Below are positions 41,159-49,326 of a DNA stretch of 64,000 nucleotides, in pieces; position 1 is the first letter of the stretch, and every line of letters starts with the position of its first letter. The notes beneath the pieces are model-generated. The model worked only from the letters and a program-made list of their open reading frames with translations. It ran no database searches and had not been told where the DNA came from. The translations under genes and the position numbers were made by a program. Origin of the DNA: Falsiroseomonas sp051860665 (GTDB lineage Bacteria > Pseudomonadota > Alphaproteobacteria > Acetobacterales > Acetobacteraceae); assembly GCF_051860665.1 (NCBI RefSeq), contig NZ_JBHYDM010000026.1, positions 1-64,000 of the forward strand, given 5' to 3'.

Positions 41159-42410
41159 CGAACAGGCCCTCCGCCGGCGCATCCCGCAGCAGGGCCGCGA
41201 TGGCGCGCGCGACACCCGTCTCGCCCAGCGCGGGCGTGGCAAAGCGCGTGAACTTCTGGACCGTCTCGGCCTCCGTCATCGGATGGCCCGGATCACCGGT
41301 GACGTGGTGGATGGTTTCGGAGAGGCCATCGATGGTGACCGTCGCGCCGCGCAGGCCGGCGGCCGTCATCCCGGCATCCTCCACCAGCTCCACAGCCGCC
41401 TCCAGCGCCCGCAGCGCGGGATCGGCCAGCGCGGCTTCGGTATAGGCGGCCGGGCCGAGGTCGCCCTGCGCCAGCGCGGCCGCCACCGCCCAGCTCAGGC
41501 TGAACTGCGCCGAGATGGCCGCGCGCGGCGCGCGATTGCCGGCATAGCGCAGCGCCTCAGCATAGGTTCCTACCATGATCCGCCGCGGCGATGCCGTCAG
41601 GCGTGGCCGCAGGGCGAGGGCGGCCGCCGCCGCGTAATGCGCGTGGCGCACGCCGGCGTAAGGCTTCTGGTAGGCTTCCTCGATCAGCCAGGTGCCTGGC
41701 GGGGCCACCACCGCCTCCGCCGCATGGCCCAGGGCGATGCGGCGGGCCTCGGCGAAACCTGCCTCGGGCGCATCCATCCCGGCGGCAGCGGCGGCGGCCG
41801 TCATCTGGCCGAGCAGGGCGGCATGGGCGGGAAAGCTGTTGCGACCATCCATCCCGGCGGCAATGGGTGCGTAGAGGGAAAAGGGGATCTGGCAGGCGGC
41901 GAGCCGCACGGCGCGCGCCACCGCTTCCGCATCCAGCCCCGCCAGCCGCGCCGCGCAGGCGGCGGCGCCCAGGCTGTGCCAGGACCCGTCGACATGCATG
42001 CCGGGCTTGATCCGCCAGGCCTCCCCGGCGCGGGCCGCGACCTCATAGCCCAGGGCGAAGGCGGCCAGCGCCAGCGCGGGATCGGCGCCCTGGGCACGCG
42101 CCACCAGGGCGAGCGGCGCGACGGGCAGGGCAGGGCGGCCATGGGCGCGCGCCAGCCCCTCATTCGCCTCGTCCCAGCAGGTGGCGGCGGAGAGCACCGC
42201 GGCGGCGGCGGCTGGCGCCAGCCGGGCGCCGGCCAGCGCCACCTCGCCCGTGAATCCCGCCTGCATCGCCTGGGCGAAGGCCGCGACGCGCGGATGGCCA
42301 AGGCCCGCCAGGGCGCAGCCCAGGCTGTCCAGCAACAGCAGCCGCGCCTTGGCGGCTGCCGGCCCCTCCGGCCCGCCGAAGGCGGCCGGGATGACGGCGA
42401 AGAGGCTCAA
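41151..42410 (-). CDS. MmgE/PrpD family protein
   Basis: 419-residue member of the MmgE/PrpD family, which includes 2-methylcitrate dehydratase and related hydro-lyases, and in environmental bacteria often unassigned enzymes beside Bug receptors. Typical parts: LLLDSLGCALAGLGHP, DEANEGLARAHGRPALPVAPLALVARAQG, PFSLYAPIAAGMDGRNSFPAHAALLGQMTAAAA and KPYAGVRHAHYAAAAALALRPRL. The HPGA motif near the active site of PrpD appears here as HGRPALP. Overlaps the monooxygenase start by 8 bases and the Bug stop by 4 bases. Confidence 0.82.
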   Translation of the reverse strand: MSLFAVIPAAFGGPEGPAAAKARLLLLDSLGCALAGLGHPRVAAFAQAMQAGFTGEVALAGARLAPAAAAAVLSAATCWDEANEGLARAHGRPALPVAPLALVARAQGADPALALAAFALGYEVAARAGEAWRIKPGMHVDGSWHSLGAAACAARLAGLDAEAVARAVRLAACQIPFSLYAPIAAGMDGRNSFPAHAALLGQMTAAAAAAGMDAPEAGFAEARRIALGHAAEAVVAPPGTWLIEEAYQKPYAGVRHAHYAAAAALALRPRLTASPRRIMVGTYAEALRYAGNRAPRAAISAQFSLSWAVAAALAQGDLGPAAYTEAALADPALRALEAAVELVEDAGMTAAGLRGATVTIDGLSETIHHVTGDPGHPMTEAETVQKFTRFATPALGETGVARAIAALLRDAPAEGLFGG

Positions 42411-43387
42411 TCCGCGCGCGCGCCGGAGCGCGCCACCGCCTCACGCCAGACGCGGCGTTCGCGGGCCATCACCTGGGCAAGGGCGACCCGGCCCTGCGGC
42501 ATGGCATCGGCCTGGCGCTGTTCCAGCAGCGCCGCCCATTCCGGGCTTTCCAGCACGCGGCGGAAGCCGGCCTCCAGCGCATCCAGCACCGGCTCGTCCA
42601 GCTTCGACTGGGCGAAGATGCCGTACCAGGGGCTGGCATCGAAGCCGGGCACCGTCTCCGCCACCGCCGGCACCTCGGGCATCGCGCGGAAGCGGGTGCC
42701 GGAGGTGACCGCGATGGCGCGCAGCGCGCCGCCCGGGCCCACCTGCGGGGCGGAGGTGGCGAGGCCATCGAAGGCGAAGGGAATGGTGCCGGCGACCATA
42801 TCGGTCAGCAGCGGGGCGCTGCCGCGATAGGGCACATGCGTCATCTCCAGCCCCGCCACCGCGCGCAGCAATTCCATGGACAGATGGGTGAAGGAGCCGA
42901 CGCCGTTGGAGCCATAGGGCATGCCGCCCGGCGTCGCCCGCACCGCCGCGACCAGTTGCTGCAGGTTGGTCACGTTGGGCAGGGCCCGCGGCGAGACCAC
43001 CAGCAGGTTGGGCTGCTGCGCGAGCATGGCGAGGGGGACGAAATCCTCGTCCGGGTCATAGGGCAGGCGGGCGAAGAGCGCCTTGTTGATGGCGATGATG
43101 CCCTGGGTCGCGACCAGCAGCGTATGGCCATCCGGCGTGGCGCGCGCCACCGCCTCCGCCGCCAGGTTGCCGCCGGCGCCGGCGCGGTTTTCCACCACCA
43201 CGGGCTGCCCGAAGACCGGGCTCAGCCGGTCCGCCACGGCGCGCGCCAGGATATCCGTCAGCCCGCCGGGGGCGAAGGGCAGGATCAGGCGGATGGGGCG
43301 GGAGGGGCGCCAGGCATCCTGTCCCCGCGCGGCGAAGGGGGCGGCGAGGCCGGCCCCCAGGACAAGGCGGCGGGTGACGAGCGGCAT
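42407..43387 (-). CDS. Bug/TctC-family substrate-binding protein
   Basis: 326-residue receptor: signal MPLVTRRLVLGAGLAAPFAARGQ, LPFAPGGLTDILARAVADRL, VVVENRAGAGGNLAAEAVAR, LVATQGIIAINKAL and HVPYRGSAPLLTDMVAG. The ATG at 43387 has CACGGAG eight bases before it; an in-frame ATG seven codons upstream is possible. It heads the operon with MmgE/PrpD, monooxygenase and arylmalonate-decarboxylase-like genes, and presumably captures their substrate. No membrane components are linked. Confidence 0.9.
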   Translation of the reverse strand: MPLVTRRLVLGAGLAAPFAARGQDAWRPSRPIRLILPFAPGGLTDILARAVADRLSPVFGQPVVVENRAGAGGNLAAEAVARATPDGHTLLVATQGIIAINKALFARLPYDPDEDFVPLAMLAQQPNLLVVSPRALPNVTNLQQLVAAVRATPGGMPYGSNGVGSFTHLSMELLRAVAGLEMTHVPYRGSAPLLTDMVAGTIPFAFDGLATSAPQVGPGGALRAIAVTSGTRFRAMPEVPAVAETVPGFDASPWYGIFAQSKLDEPVLDALEAGFRRVLESPEWAALLEQRQADAMPQGRVALAQVMARERRVWREAVARSGARAD

Positions 43388-43469
43388 GGGCAGGACTCCG
43401 TGATTCATCCTGACAAATGCACCCGCGAGGCGCCGCCCGTCCAGAGTGGGTCGCCCCGGTTTGGCCCCG

Positions 43470-44276
43470 TCAGCGGCCCTTGAACTGCGGCGGCCGCTTT
43501 TCCATGAAAGCGCGGCGGCCTTCGACATAATCCTCGCTGGCGAAGCAGGCCTTGACCATGGCGTCGCAGGCGGCCTCGTCGGCCTCGCCCCGATCCTTCA
43601 GCGCCTGGCCGATGATGAACTTGGCGCTGCCCACCGTCAGCGGCGCATTGCCGGCGATGGTCTTGGCGTAGTCCGTCACGAAGGATTCGAGCTGGTCGTT
43701 CGGCACCACGCGGTTCACCAGGCCCATGATGCGCGCCTCCTCAGAGGACCACTTCTTCGCGGTGAAGAAGATCTCCTTGGCGAAGGAGGGGCCGACCAGA
43801 TCCACCAGCTTGCGCAGCCCATGCAGCGGATAGCCCAGGCCCAGCTTGGCCGCCGGCACGCCGAAGCTCGCCGTCTCGCCGCAGATGCGCATGTCGCAGC
43901 AGACGGCGAGCGCGGTGCCGCCGCCGATGCAATGGCCCTGGATCATGGCGATGGTGGGCTTCGGGCAGTCATAGACGGCGTCATAGGCGCGCGCCGTCTG
44001 CGCCTGGTAGGCGGCGACCGCGGCCTCCCCGCTGCGCTCGCTCTCGAACTTCGAGATATCGGCGCCGGAGACGAAGGCGCGGCCGCCGGCGCCGGTCAGG
44101 ACCACCACGCGCACCGCCGGATCGGCGGTGAAGTCCGCCATGATCCGCTCCAGCGCCTCCCACATCTCCATGGAGACGGCGTTGTGCCGCTCGGGGTTGT
44201 TGAAGGTCACCCAGCCGATGCCGTCCGCCTTGCGGGCCAGCATCTTCTCCGAACCCGTCACCATCATGCCGTCCAT
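43470..44276 (-). CDS. Crotonase-superfamily (enoyl-CoA hydratase-like) protein with altered active site
   Basis: 268 residues with the crotonase fold: GWVTFNNPERHNAVSMEMW, GAGGRAFVSGADISKF (oxyanion hole G71), IQGHCIGGGTALAVCCDMRICGETASFGVPAAKLGLGYP. The two catalytic glutamates of enoyl-CoA hydratase (in GGGxxxA and PE) are replaced by Thr and Ala, so normal hydration is unlikely; isomerase, dehalogenase or decarboxylase-type chemistry is possible. GAGGGAG precedes the ATG at 44276. Co-transcribed with the CaiB-family gene (13-base gap). Confidence 0.85.
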   Translation of the reverse strand: MDGMMVTGSEKMLARKADGIGWVTFNNPERHNAVSMEMWEALERIMADFTADPAVRVVVLTGAGGRAFVSGADISKFESERSGEAAVAAYQAQTARAYDAVYDCPKPTIAMIQGHCIGGGTALAVCCDMRICGETASFGVPAAKLGLGYPLHGLRKLVDLVGPSFAKEIFFTAKKWSSEEARIMGLVNRVVPNDQLESFVTDYAKTIAGNAPLTVGSAKFIIGQALKDRGEADEAACDAMVKACFASEDYVEGRRAFMEKRPPQFKGR

Positions 44277-44289
44277 CGTCGCGTCTCCC

Positions 44290-45495
44290 TCAAACCACCT
44301 GGCGCCTGTGCAGATCGGCGATGGTCGCCGCGTCCAGGCCGAGCTCCGCCAGCACCGCATCCGTGTGCTCGCCGATCTCCGGCGGATGCGAGACGATCCG
44401 CGAGGGCGTTCGGGACAGGCCGATCGGCTGGCCGACATAGGCCACGTTGCGGTCGCCGCCGTTCAGCGTCTGGGCGATGCCGAGATGCTGCACCTGCTCG
44501 TCCGCAAAGACCTCGTCGACCTTGTTGATCGGCCCGCAGGGCACGCCGAGGTCGTTCAGCGACTTCACCCAATGCGCGGTGGTGTTGGTGCGCGTCACCT
44601 CCTCGATCATCGCATTCAGCGTGTCGCGATTCTCGCTGCGCAGGGCGCCGCTGTTGAAGCGCGGATCGGTCTTCCACTCCGGCTTGCCCAGGCCATCGGC
44701 GCAGCGTTCCCAGATGCGCTGGCCGGAGGCCGCGATGTTCATGTAGCCGTCGCTGGTCTGGAAGACGCCGGTGGGGATGCTGGTCGGGTGGTTGTTGCCG
44801 GCCTGCTTCGGCACCTGGCCCTCCATCAGCCAGCGGCTGGCCTGGAAGTCCAGCATGAAGATCTGCGCCTGCAGCAGGCTGGTCTGTACCCACTGCCCCT
44901 TGCCCGAGACCTCACGCTCCAGCAGGGCGATGAAGATGCCCTGGGCGGCGAAGAGGCCGGCACAGAGATCGGCGATCGGGATGCCGACGCGCACCGGGCC
45001 CTGGCCCGGCAGGCCGGTGATGGACATCAGCCCGCCCATGCCCTGGGCGATCTGGTCGAAGCCGGGGCGGCCAGCATAGGGCCCGTCCTGGCCGAAGCCG
45101 GAGATGGAGGCGTAGACCAGCCGGGGATTCACCGCCGACAGCGCCTCGTAGTCGATGCCCAGCCGCGTCTTCACATCGGGGCGGAAATTCTCCACCACGA
45201 CGTCGGCCTTCTCGGCCAGCTTCTTGAGAAGGGCGACGCCGTCCTTGTCCTTCAGGTTCAGCGTCATGCCGCGCTTGTTGCGGTGCAGGTTCTGGAAGTC
45301 CGAGCCCTGGCGCGGGCCGCCCATCGGGTCGCCCTGGTCGAGGCCTTCCGGCATCTCGATCTTGATGACATTGGCGCCCCAGTCGGCCAGCTGCCGCACG
45401 CAGGTGGGGCCGGATCGCACGCGGGTCAGGTCGAGGACCGTGAAGCGGGACAGGGCGGTCGATGCCCGCGGCATCCCGGCGTCGGCTTGCGGCAT
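44290..45495 (-). CDS. CaiB/BaiF family CoA-transferase
   Basis: 401-residue family III CoA transferase that moves CoA between acyl groups. Characteristic segments: VLDLTRVRSGPTCVRQLADWGANVIKIEMPEGLDQG, LNLKDKDGVALLKKLAEKADVVVENFRPDVKTRLGIDYEAL, and the active-site aspartate segment RLVYASISGFGQDGPYAGRPGFDQIAQGMGGLMSITG. AAGGAG lies before the ATG at 45495. Upstream neighbour of the crotonase-like gene; together they probably activate and convert an imported carboxylic acid as a CoA ester. Divergent from the GntR gene. Confidence 0.92.
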   Translation of the reverse strand: MPQADAGMPRASTALSRFTVLDLTRVRSGPTCVRQLADWGANVIKIEMPEGLDQGDPMGGPRQGSDFQNLHRNKRGMTLNLKDKDGVALLKKLAEKADVVVENFRPDVKTRLGIDYEALSAVNPRLVYASISGFGQDGPYAGRPGFDQIAQGMGGLMSITGLPGQGPVRVGIPIADLCAGLFAAQGIFIALLEREVSGKGQWVQTSLLQAQIFMLDFQASRWLMEGQVPKQAGNNHPTSIPTGVFQTSDGYMNIAASGQRIWERCADGLGKPEWKTDPRFNSGALRSENRDTLNAMIEEVTRTNTTAHWVKSLNDLGVPCGPINKVDEVFADEQVQHLGIAQTLNGGDRNVAYVGQPIGLSRTPSRIVSHPPEIGEHTDAVLAELGLDAATIADLHRRQVV

Positions 45496-45547
45496 GGTTT
45501 TCTCCTTCTCCGGTGGATGGTCTAGCACCACCCCACCCCCTGGCAAA

Positions 45548-45557
45548 CTGTTGACAG
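45548..45557. promoter_or_regulatory. Short palindrome with -35-like TTGACA between divergent genes
   Basis: CTGTTGACAG is a 4-base-arm palindrome (CTGT-TG-ACAG) overlapping a -35-like TTGACA, 30-40 bases before the GntR start. No matching -10 element is evident. It could be a GntR operator, but only four-base arms make this tentative. Confidence 0.3.
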
Positions 45558-45587
45558 ACTGCACTTCCACCCGCCAGGGTCAACCGC

Positions 45588-46427
45588 ATGGCGGAAGACC
45601 GGAACAGTCCCTCGGCGCTGGAGATCGTGCGCACCCGGTCGCTGGCCTCCCTGGTGGGGCAGGAGCTGGAGGCGATGATCCTGGACGGCCGCCTGCCGGC
45701 CGGGGAGCGGCTGAACGAGCAGCAGCTGGCGCTGCGCCTCGGCGTCTCCCGCGGCCCGGTGCGGGAGGCGGTGCGCGGGCTGGAACGCTCCGGCCTCGTC
45801 GTCTCGGTCCGCAACCAGGGCAGTTATGTGCGCAGCATCAGCGCGGCGGAGGCGCTGGAGATCTACGACCTGCGCGCGGCGCTGACCGGCTTCGCCTGCG
45901 CCCGCCTGGCCGGCGCCGCGACGCCCGCGCAGCTGCGGGAGCTGGGCGCGCTGGTGCGGCGGATGGAGGCGGCGCGGGAGGCCGATGCGGCGCCCGCCTA
46001 CTACGCCGCCAACCTGGAATTCCACGCCGCCCTCCTCACCCATGGCGGCGGGCCGCGCGGCCTCAGGATCTATGAGGACCTGGGCAATGAGCTGCACCTG
46101 TTCCGCCGCCGCGCGCTGGTGGAGCCCGAGAATATGCGCGAGAGCAATGCCGAGCATGCCGCCATCCTGGCTGCCATCGCCGCCGGCGATGCGGAGGCCG
46201 CGCGCGCGGCGGGGGAGGCGCATATCGCCGGCGGCAAGCGCCGCTTCCAGGCCACCGATGCCAGCGGCGCGGGACATCCGCCCGCCAGGACGCCAACGAC
46301 ACCGCAGCAAGCGGTGCGCAAGGGAGCCAAGAACGATGAGGAACACCGAAAGCCTGCCCCGCCCGAGCCGGCGGTCCCTGCTGCTGGCGCTGCCCGCCCT
46401 CGGCGCCGGGCTGGCCGCACCCTCTAG
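45588..46427 (+). CDS. GntR-family transcriptional regulator (FCD domain)
   Basis: 279-codon frame: winged helix (LVGQELEAMILDGRLPAGERLNEQQLALRLGVSRGPVREAVRGLERSGLV, 22-71), then an all-helical FCD domain (ALEIYDLRAALTGFACARLAG, NLEFHAALLTHGG, ESNAEHAAILAAIAAGD, with metal-ligand-type histidines). GntR/FCD proteins bind small carboxylates and control neighbouring metabolic and transport genes, here the CaiB operon and the TctCBA system. The last ~31 codons overlap the tctC start by 92 bases and look like read-through, so the functional end may be earlier. Confidence 0.85.
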   Translation: MAEDRNSPSALEIVRTRSLASLVGQELEAMILDGRLPAGERLNEQQLALRLGVSRGPVREAVRGLERSGLVVSVRNQGSYVRSISAAEALEIYDLRAALTGFACARLAGAATPAQLRELGALVRRMEAAREADAAPAYYAANLEFHAALLTHGGGPRGLRIYEDLGNELHLFRRRALVEPENMRESNAEHAAILAAIAAGDAEAARAAGEAHIAGGKRRFQATDASGAGHPPARTPTTPQQAVRKGAKNDEEHRKPAPPEPAVPAAGAARPRRRAGRTL

Positions 46428-47328
46428 CCTCCGCGCCCAGGCGGCCTTTCCCAGCCGCACGGTGGAGGTGGTGACCCATGCCGGAGTCGGTGGCGGCACC
46501 GACATCACCGTGCGCATGATGACGGCGAATGCGGCAGCGGAATTCGGCCAGGAATTCACCGTGGTGAACCGCACCGCGGGCAGCGGCGCGCAGGCGCTGC
46601 AATACCTCGCCTCGAAGCCCGCCGATGGCCATACCGTGATCCTGGTGACGCAGACCCATCTGCTGACCATGCTGCGCAACCGCAGCCTGCCGCAGCTTTC
46701 GGACCTGATGCCGGTGGCGCGCGCGACGGAGGATCCGATGTTCGTGCTGGTGCGGCGCGACAGCCCGCTGCGCAGCGCGGACGAGCTTCTCTCGGCCGGC
46801 CGCGCGCGGTCGCTGCGCTTCGGCGGCACCCATGTGGGCGGCGTCGACCATGTCTCGATCTTCGCCTTCGGCCGCGCCGCGCGCATGCAGGCGCCGACGC
46901 TGGTGCCCTTCCGTGGCGGCGGGGAGATCGTCATCAACCTGGTGGGCGGCAATATCGACCTGGCCCTGGTCAATCCGGGCGAGGCCGAGGCGCAGATGCG
47001 GGCGGGCGAGGTGCGCCCGCTGATGGTGCTCTCGGCCAATCGCCTGCCGAGCCATCCGGATGTGCCGACCGGCAAGGAACTCGGCATCGACAATATCTCC
47101 GCCACCGTGCGCGGCTATTGCGTGCTGAAAGGCACGCCGCCGGACCGCCTGGCGCGGCTGGAGCAGGGCCTGCTGAAGCTGATGGCCCTGCCGACCTACA
47201 AGACCTATCTGGAGAATACCGGCCAGGCGCCCGACAGCGTCGCCGGCAGCGGCCCCTGGGGCGCCCAGCTCACCGGCTTCTTCGAGGAGGGGCGGGAGGC
47301 CCTGACCGCGCTCGGCCTGCTGCGGTGA
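46336..47328 (+). CDS. tctC: TctC: tripartite tricarboxylate transporter substrate-binding protein
   Basis: 330-residue exported receptor with Tat-like signal (SLPRPSRRSLLLALPALGAGLAAPSSLRAQ), THAGVGGGTDITVRMMTANAAAEFG, VVNRTAGSGAQALQYLASKP, LVTQTHLLTML and LVPFRGGGEIVINLVGG. Unlike the other four Bug proteins in this window it is directly followed by the membrane subunits tctB and tctA, so it is the functional receptor of a complete TTT system. AAGGGAG lies ten bases before the ATG. The 5' end overlaps the GntR reading frame by 92 bases; the stop overlaps the tctB start (GTGA). Confidence 0.92.
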   Translation: MRNTESLPRPSRRSLLLALPALGAGLAAPSSLRAQAAFPSRTVEVVTHAGVGGGTDITVRMMTANAAAEFGQEFTVVNRTAGSGAQALQYLASKPADGHTVILVTQTHLLTMLRNRSLPQLSDLMPVARATEDPMFVLVRRDSPLRSADELLSAGRARSLRFGGTHVGGVDHVSIFAFGRAARMQAPTLVPFRGGGEIVINLVGGNIDLALVNPGEAEAQMRAGEVRPLMVLSANRLPSHPDVPTGKELGIDNISATVRGYCVLKGTPPDRLARLEQGLLKLMALPTYKTYLENTGQAPDSVAGSGPWGAQLTGFFEEGREALTALGLLR

Positions 47329-47795
47329 CCGTCAATCAGGTCAGCGCGGCGCTGATCGGTCTGGTCGCGGTTTCGGCCTTCGCCGCGACCTGGACCTTCG
47401 ACCCGGTGCCGCCGGGCCTGCCGGGGCTGGGCGCGGTGGAGTTCCCGCGCCTGCTTTGCGGCCTGCTGCTGGCACTCGCCCTCCTGCTGGCGTTCGAGAA
47501 GCCGAAGGTGGTGGCGCCGGAAGATGCCGAGCCGCCGGCACCGCGCATCGATGCCCGCGGCTGGCTGATCTTCGCCTGCTGCCTGGCCTTCCTGCCGGTC
47601 ATGGCGGTGATCGGCCTGCTCGGCGCCTGCGCGGTGTTCCTGGTGGTGGTGGGCCGGCTCTGGGGCGAGACCCGCTGGTTCATGCTGCTCGCCGTCGCCG
47701 TGGGATTCACCCTTTCCGCCTGGCTGGTCTTCATCAAAATCTTCCGGCTTACGCTGCCTGATGGCGTGGTCGGCCAGATGCTGTTCGGGGTCTGA
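47325..47795 (+). CDS. tctB: TctB: small membrane subunit of tripartite tricarboxylate transporter
   Basis: 156-residue membrane protein with four hydrophobic helices (LIGLVAVSAFAATWTF, LLCGLLLALALLLAF, WLIFACCLAFLPVMAVIGLLGACAVFLVVVG, FMLLAVAVGFTLSAWLVF). Sequence and size match the TctB subunit, which forms the accessory small membrane component. The GTG start at 47325 overlaps the tctC stop as GTGA and is the only start consistent with the family length. TctA follows. Confidence 0.88.
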   Translation: MTVNQVSAALIGLVAVSAFAATWTFDPVPPGLPGLGAVEFPRLLCGLLLALALLLAFEKPKVVAPEDAEPPAPRIDARGWLIFACCLAFLPVMAVIGLLGACAVFLVVVGRLWGETRWFMLLAVAVGFTLSAWLVFIKIFRLTLPDGVVGQMLFGV

Positions 47796-47796
47796 G

Positions 47797-49293
47797 ATGG
47801 ACGCCTTCCTTGGTGGCCTCGCCATCCTCACCGATCCCTATGTGATGCTGATGGTGCTGCTGGGCACGGTGCTCGGGATCTTCGTTGGCGCTCTGCCGGG
47901 CATCAGCGGCTCCACCACCATCGCGCTGCTGCTGCCGCTGACCATCAGCATGGGGCCGATCCCGGCCATCTGCTTCCTCGGCGCCATCTACTGCGCGGCC
48001 AATTTCGGCGGCTCCATCACCGCCATCATGGTGAATGCCCCCGGCGACCCGTCGGCCAGCGCCACGGCGCTGGAGGGGTTCAAGATGGCGGAGAAGGGCC
48101 AGGCCGGCATGGCGCTGGGCATGTCCGCCATCGCCTCCGCCATCGGCGGCATCTTTTCGGTGGTCGTGCTGATCTTCGCGGCGCCGCTGCTGGCGCGCGC
48201 CGCCTATTCCTTCGGGCCGCCGGAGTATTTTGCGCTGGCCCTGTTCGGGCTTTCCATGTGCGCGGCGATTGGCGGCGACAGTCCGCTGAAGAACCTGATC
48301 GCGGCCACGCTCGGCCTGCTGATCGCGACCGTGGGCATGGACCTCACCACCGGCGTGGAGCGCTACGCCTTCGGGGTGATGGAGCTGTCCGACGGGATCG
48401 GCTTCGTCCCCGTGTTGATAGGCCTCTTCGCGGTGGGGGAGATGCTGGACCAGGCGGCGCGACGGGCGGCGGATGCGAAGATCATCGCCCTGGATGCCGC
48501 GCGTGTGCCGGGCTGGCCGGAGATGCGCAAATGCAACCGCGCCATCTGGCTGGGCAGCGCCATCGGCACCTTCATCGGCGCGCTGCCGGCACTGGGCGCC
48601 ACCACCGCGGCGCTGATCGGCTACAACGAGACGCGGCGCTGGTCGAAGACCCCCGAGGAATTCGGCAAGGGCAGCATCGAGGGCGTGGCCGGGCCGGAGG
48701 CCGCGAACAATGCCGCGGTCGGCGGCTCCATGGTGCCGACGCTGGCGCTCGGCATCCCCGGCAGCGCCACCACCGCCATTATCCTCGCCGGGCTGATCGT
48801 GCAGGGCGTGCGGCCGGGGCCGCATCTCTTCACCGAACAGCCGACGCTGCTCTACGCCGTCTTCGCCTCGATGCTCGCCGCCAATGTCTTCTACCTGGTG
48901 ATGGGGCTGACGATGGCAAAATTCTTCGCCCGCATCAGCCTGATCCCCAACGCCTTCCTCTGGCCCGCCGTCTTCGCGCTGTCCGTCATCGGCGCCTATG
49001 GGCCGAACCAGTCCGTGGGCGATGTGATGGTGATGCTGGTGGCCGGCGTCCTCGGCTTCCTGTTCCGCCGCGCCGGCTTCTCCCCGGCGCCGCTGATCAT
49101 GGGGCTGGTGCTGGGCGCCATGGTGGAGGAGACGCTGAAGCAGTCGCTGATCATCTTCGGCGATGACCTGACCGGCTTCCTCGGCCGGCCCATCGCGCTG
49201 GTGCTGATGGTGGTGACGCTGGCCGGGCTGGCGCTGCCGTTGGCCGGGCGGCTGCTGCGGCGCAAGATTGTCCCCGGCGCCGCCGCTGGATAG
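47797..49293 (+). CDS. tctA: TctA: large membrane subunit of tripartite tricarboxylate transporter
   Basis: 498-residue integral membrane protein with about twelve helices. The family signature GIFVGALPGISGSTTIALLLPLT lies near residues 28-50 and a second near the middle (IGALPALGATTAALIGYNETRRWSK). Family lengths are about 500. The ATG at 47797 lies one base after the tctB stop codon. It uses ion-coupled transport of a carboxylate delivered by TctC. Confidence 0.93.
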   Translation: MDAFLGGLAILTDPYVMLMVLLGTVLGIFVGALPGISGSTTIALLLPLTISMGPIPAICFLGAIYCAANFGGSITAIMVNAPGDPSASATALEGFKMAEKGQAGMALGMSAIASAIGGIFSVVVLIFAAPLLARAAYSFGPPEYFALALFGLSMCAAIGGDSPLKNLIAATLGLLIATVGMDLTTGVERYAFGVMELSDGIGFVPVLIGLFAVGEMLDQAARRAADAKIIALDAARVPGWPEMRKCNRAIWLGSAIGTFIGALPALGATTAALIGYNETRRWSKTPEEFGKGSIEGVAGPEAANNAAVGGSMVPTLALGIPGSATTAIILAGLIVQGVRPGPHLFTEQPTLLYAVFASMLAANVFYLVMGLTMAKFFARISLIPNAFLWPAVFALSVIGAYGPNQSVGDVMVMLVAGVLGFLFRRAGFSPAPLIMGLVLGAMVEETLKQSLIIFGDDLTGFLGRPIALVLMVVTLAGLALPLAGRLLRRKIVPGAAAG

Positions 49294-49326
49294 GGTTCCG
49301 GAACTGGCACCCAACGGGAGATTCCG

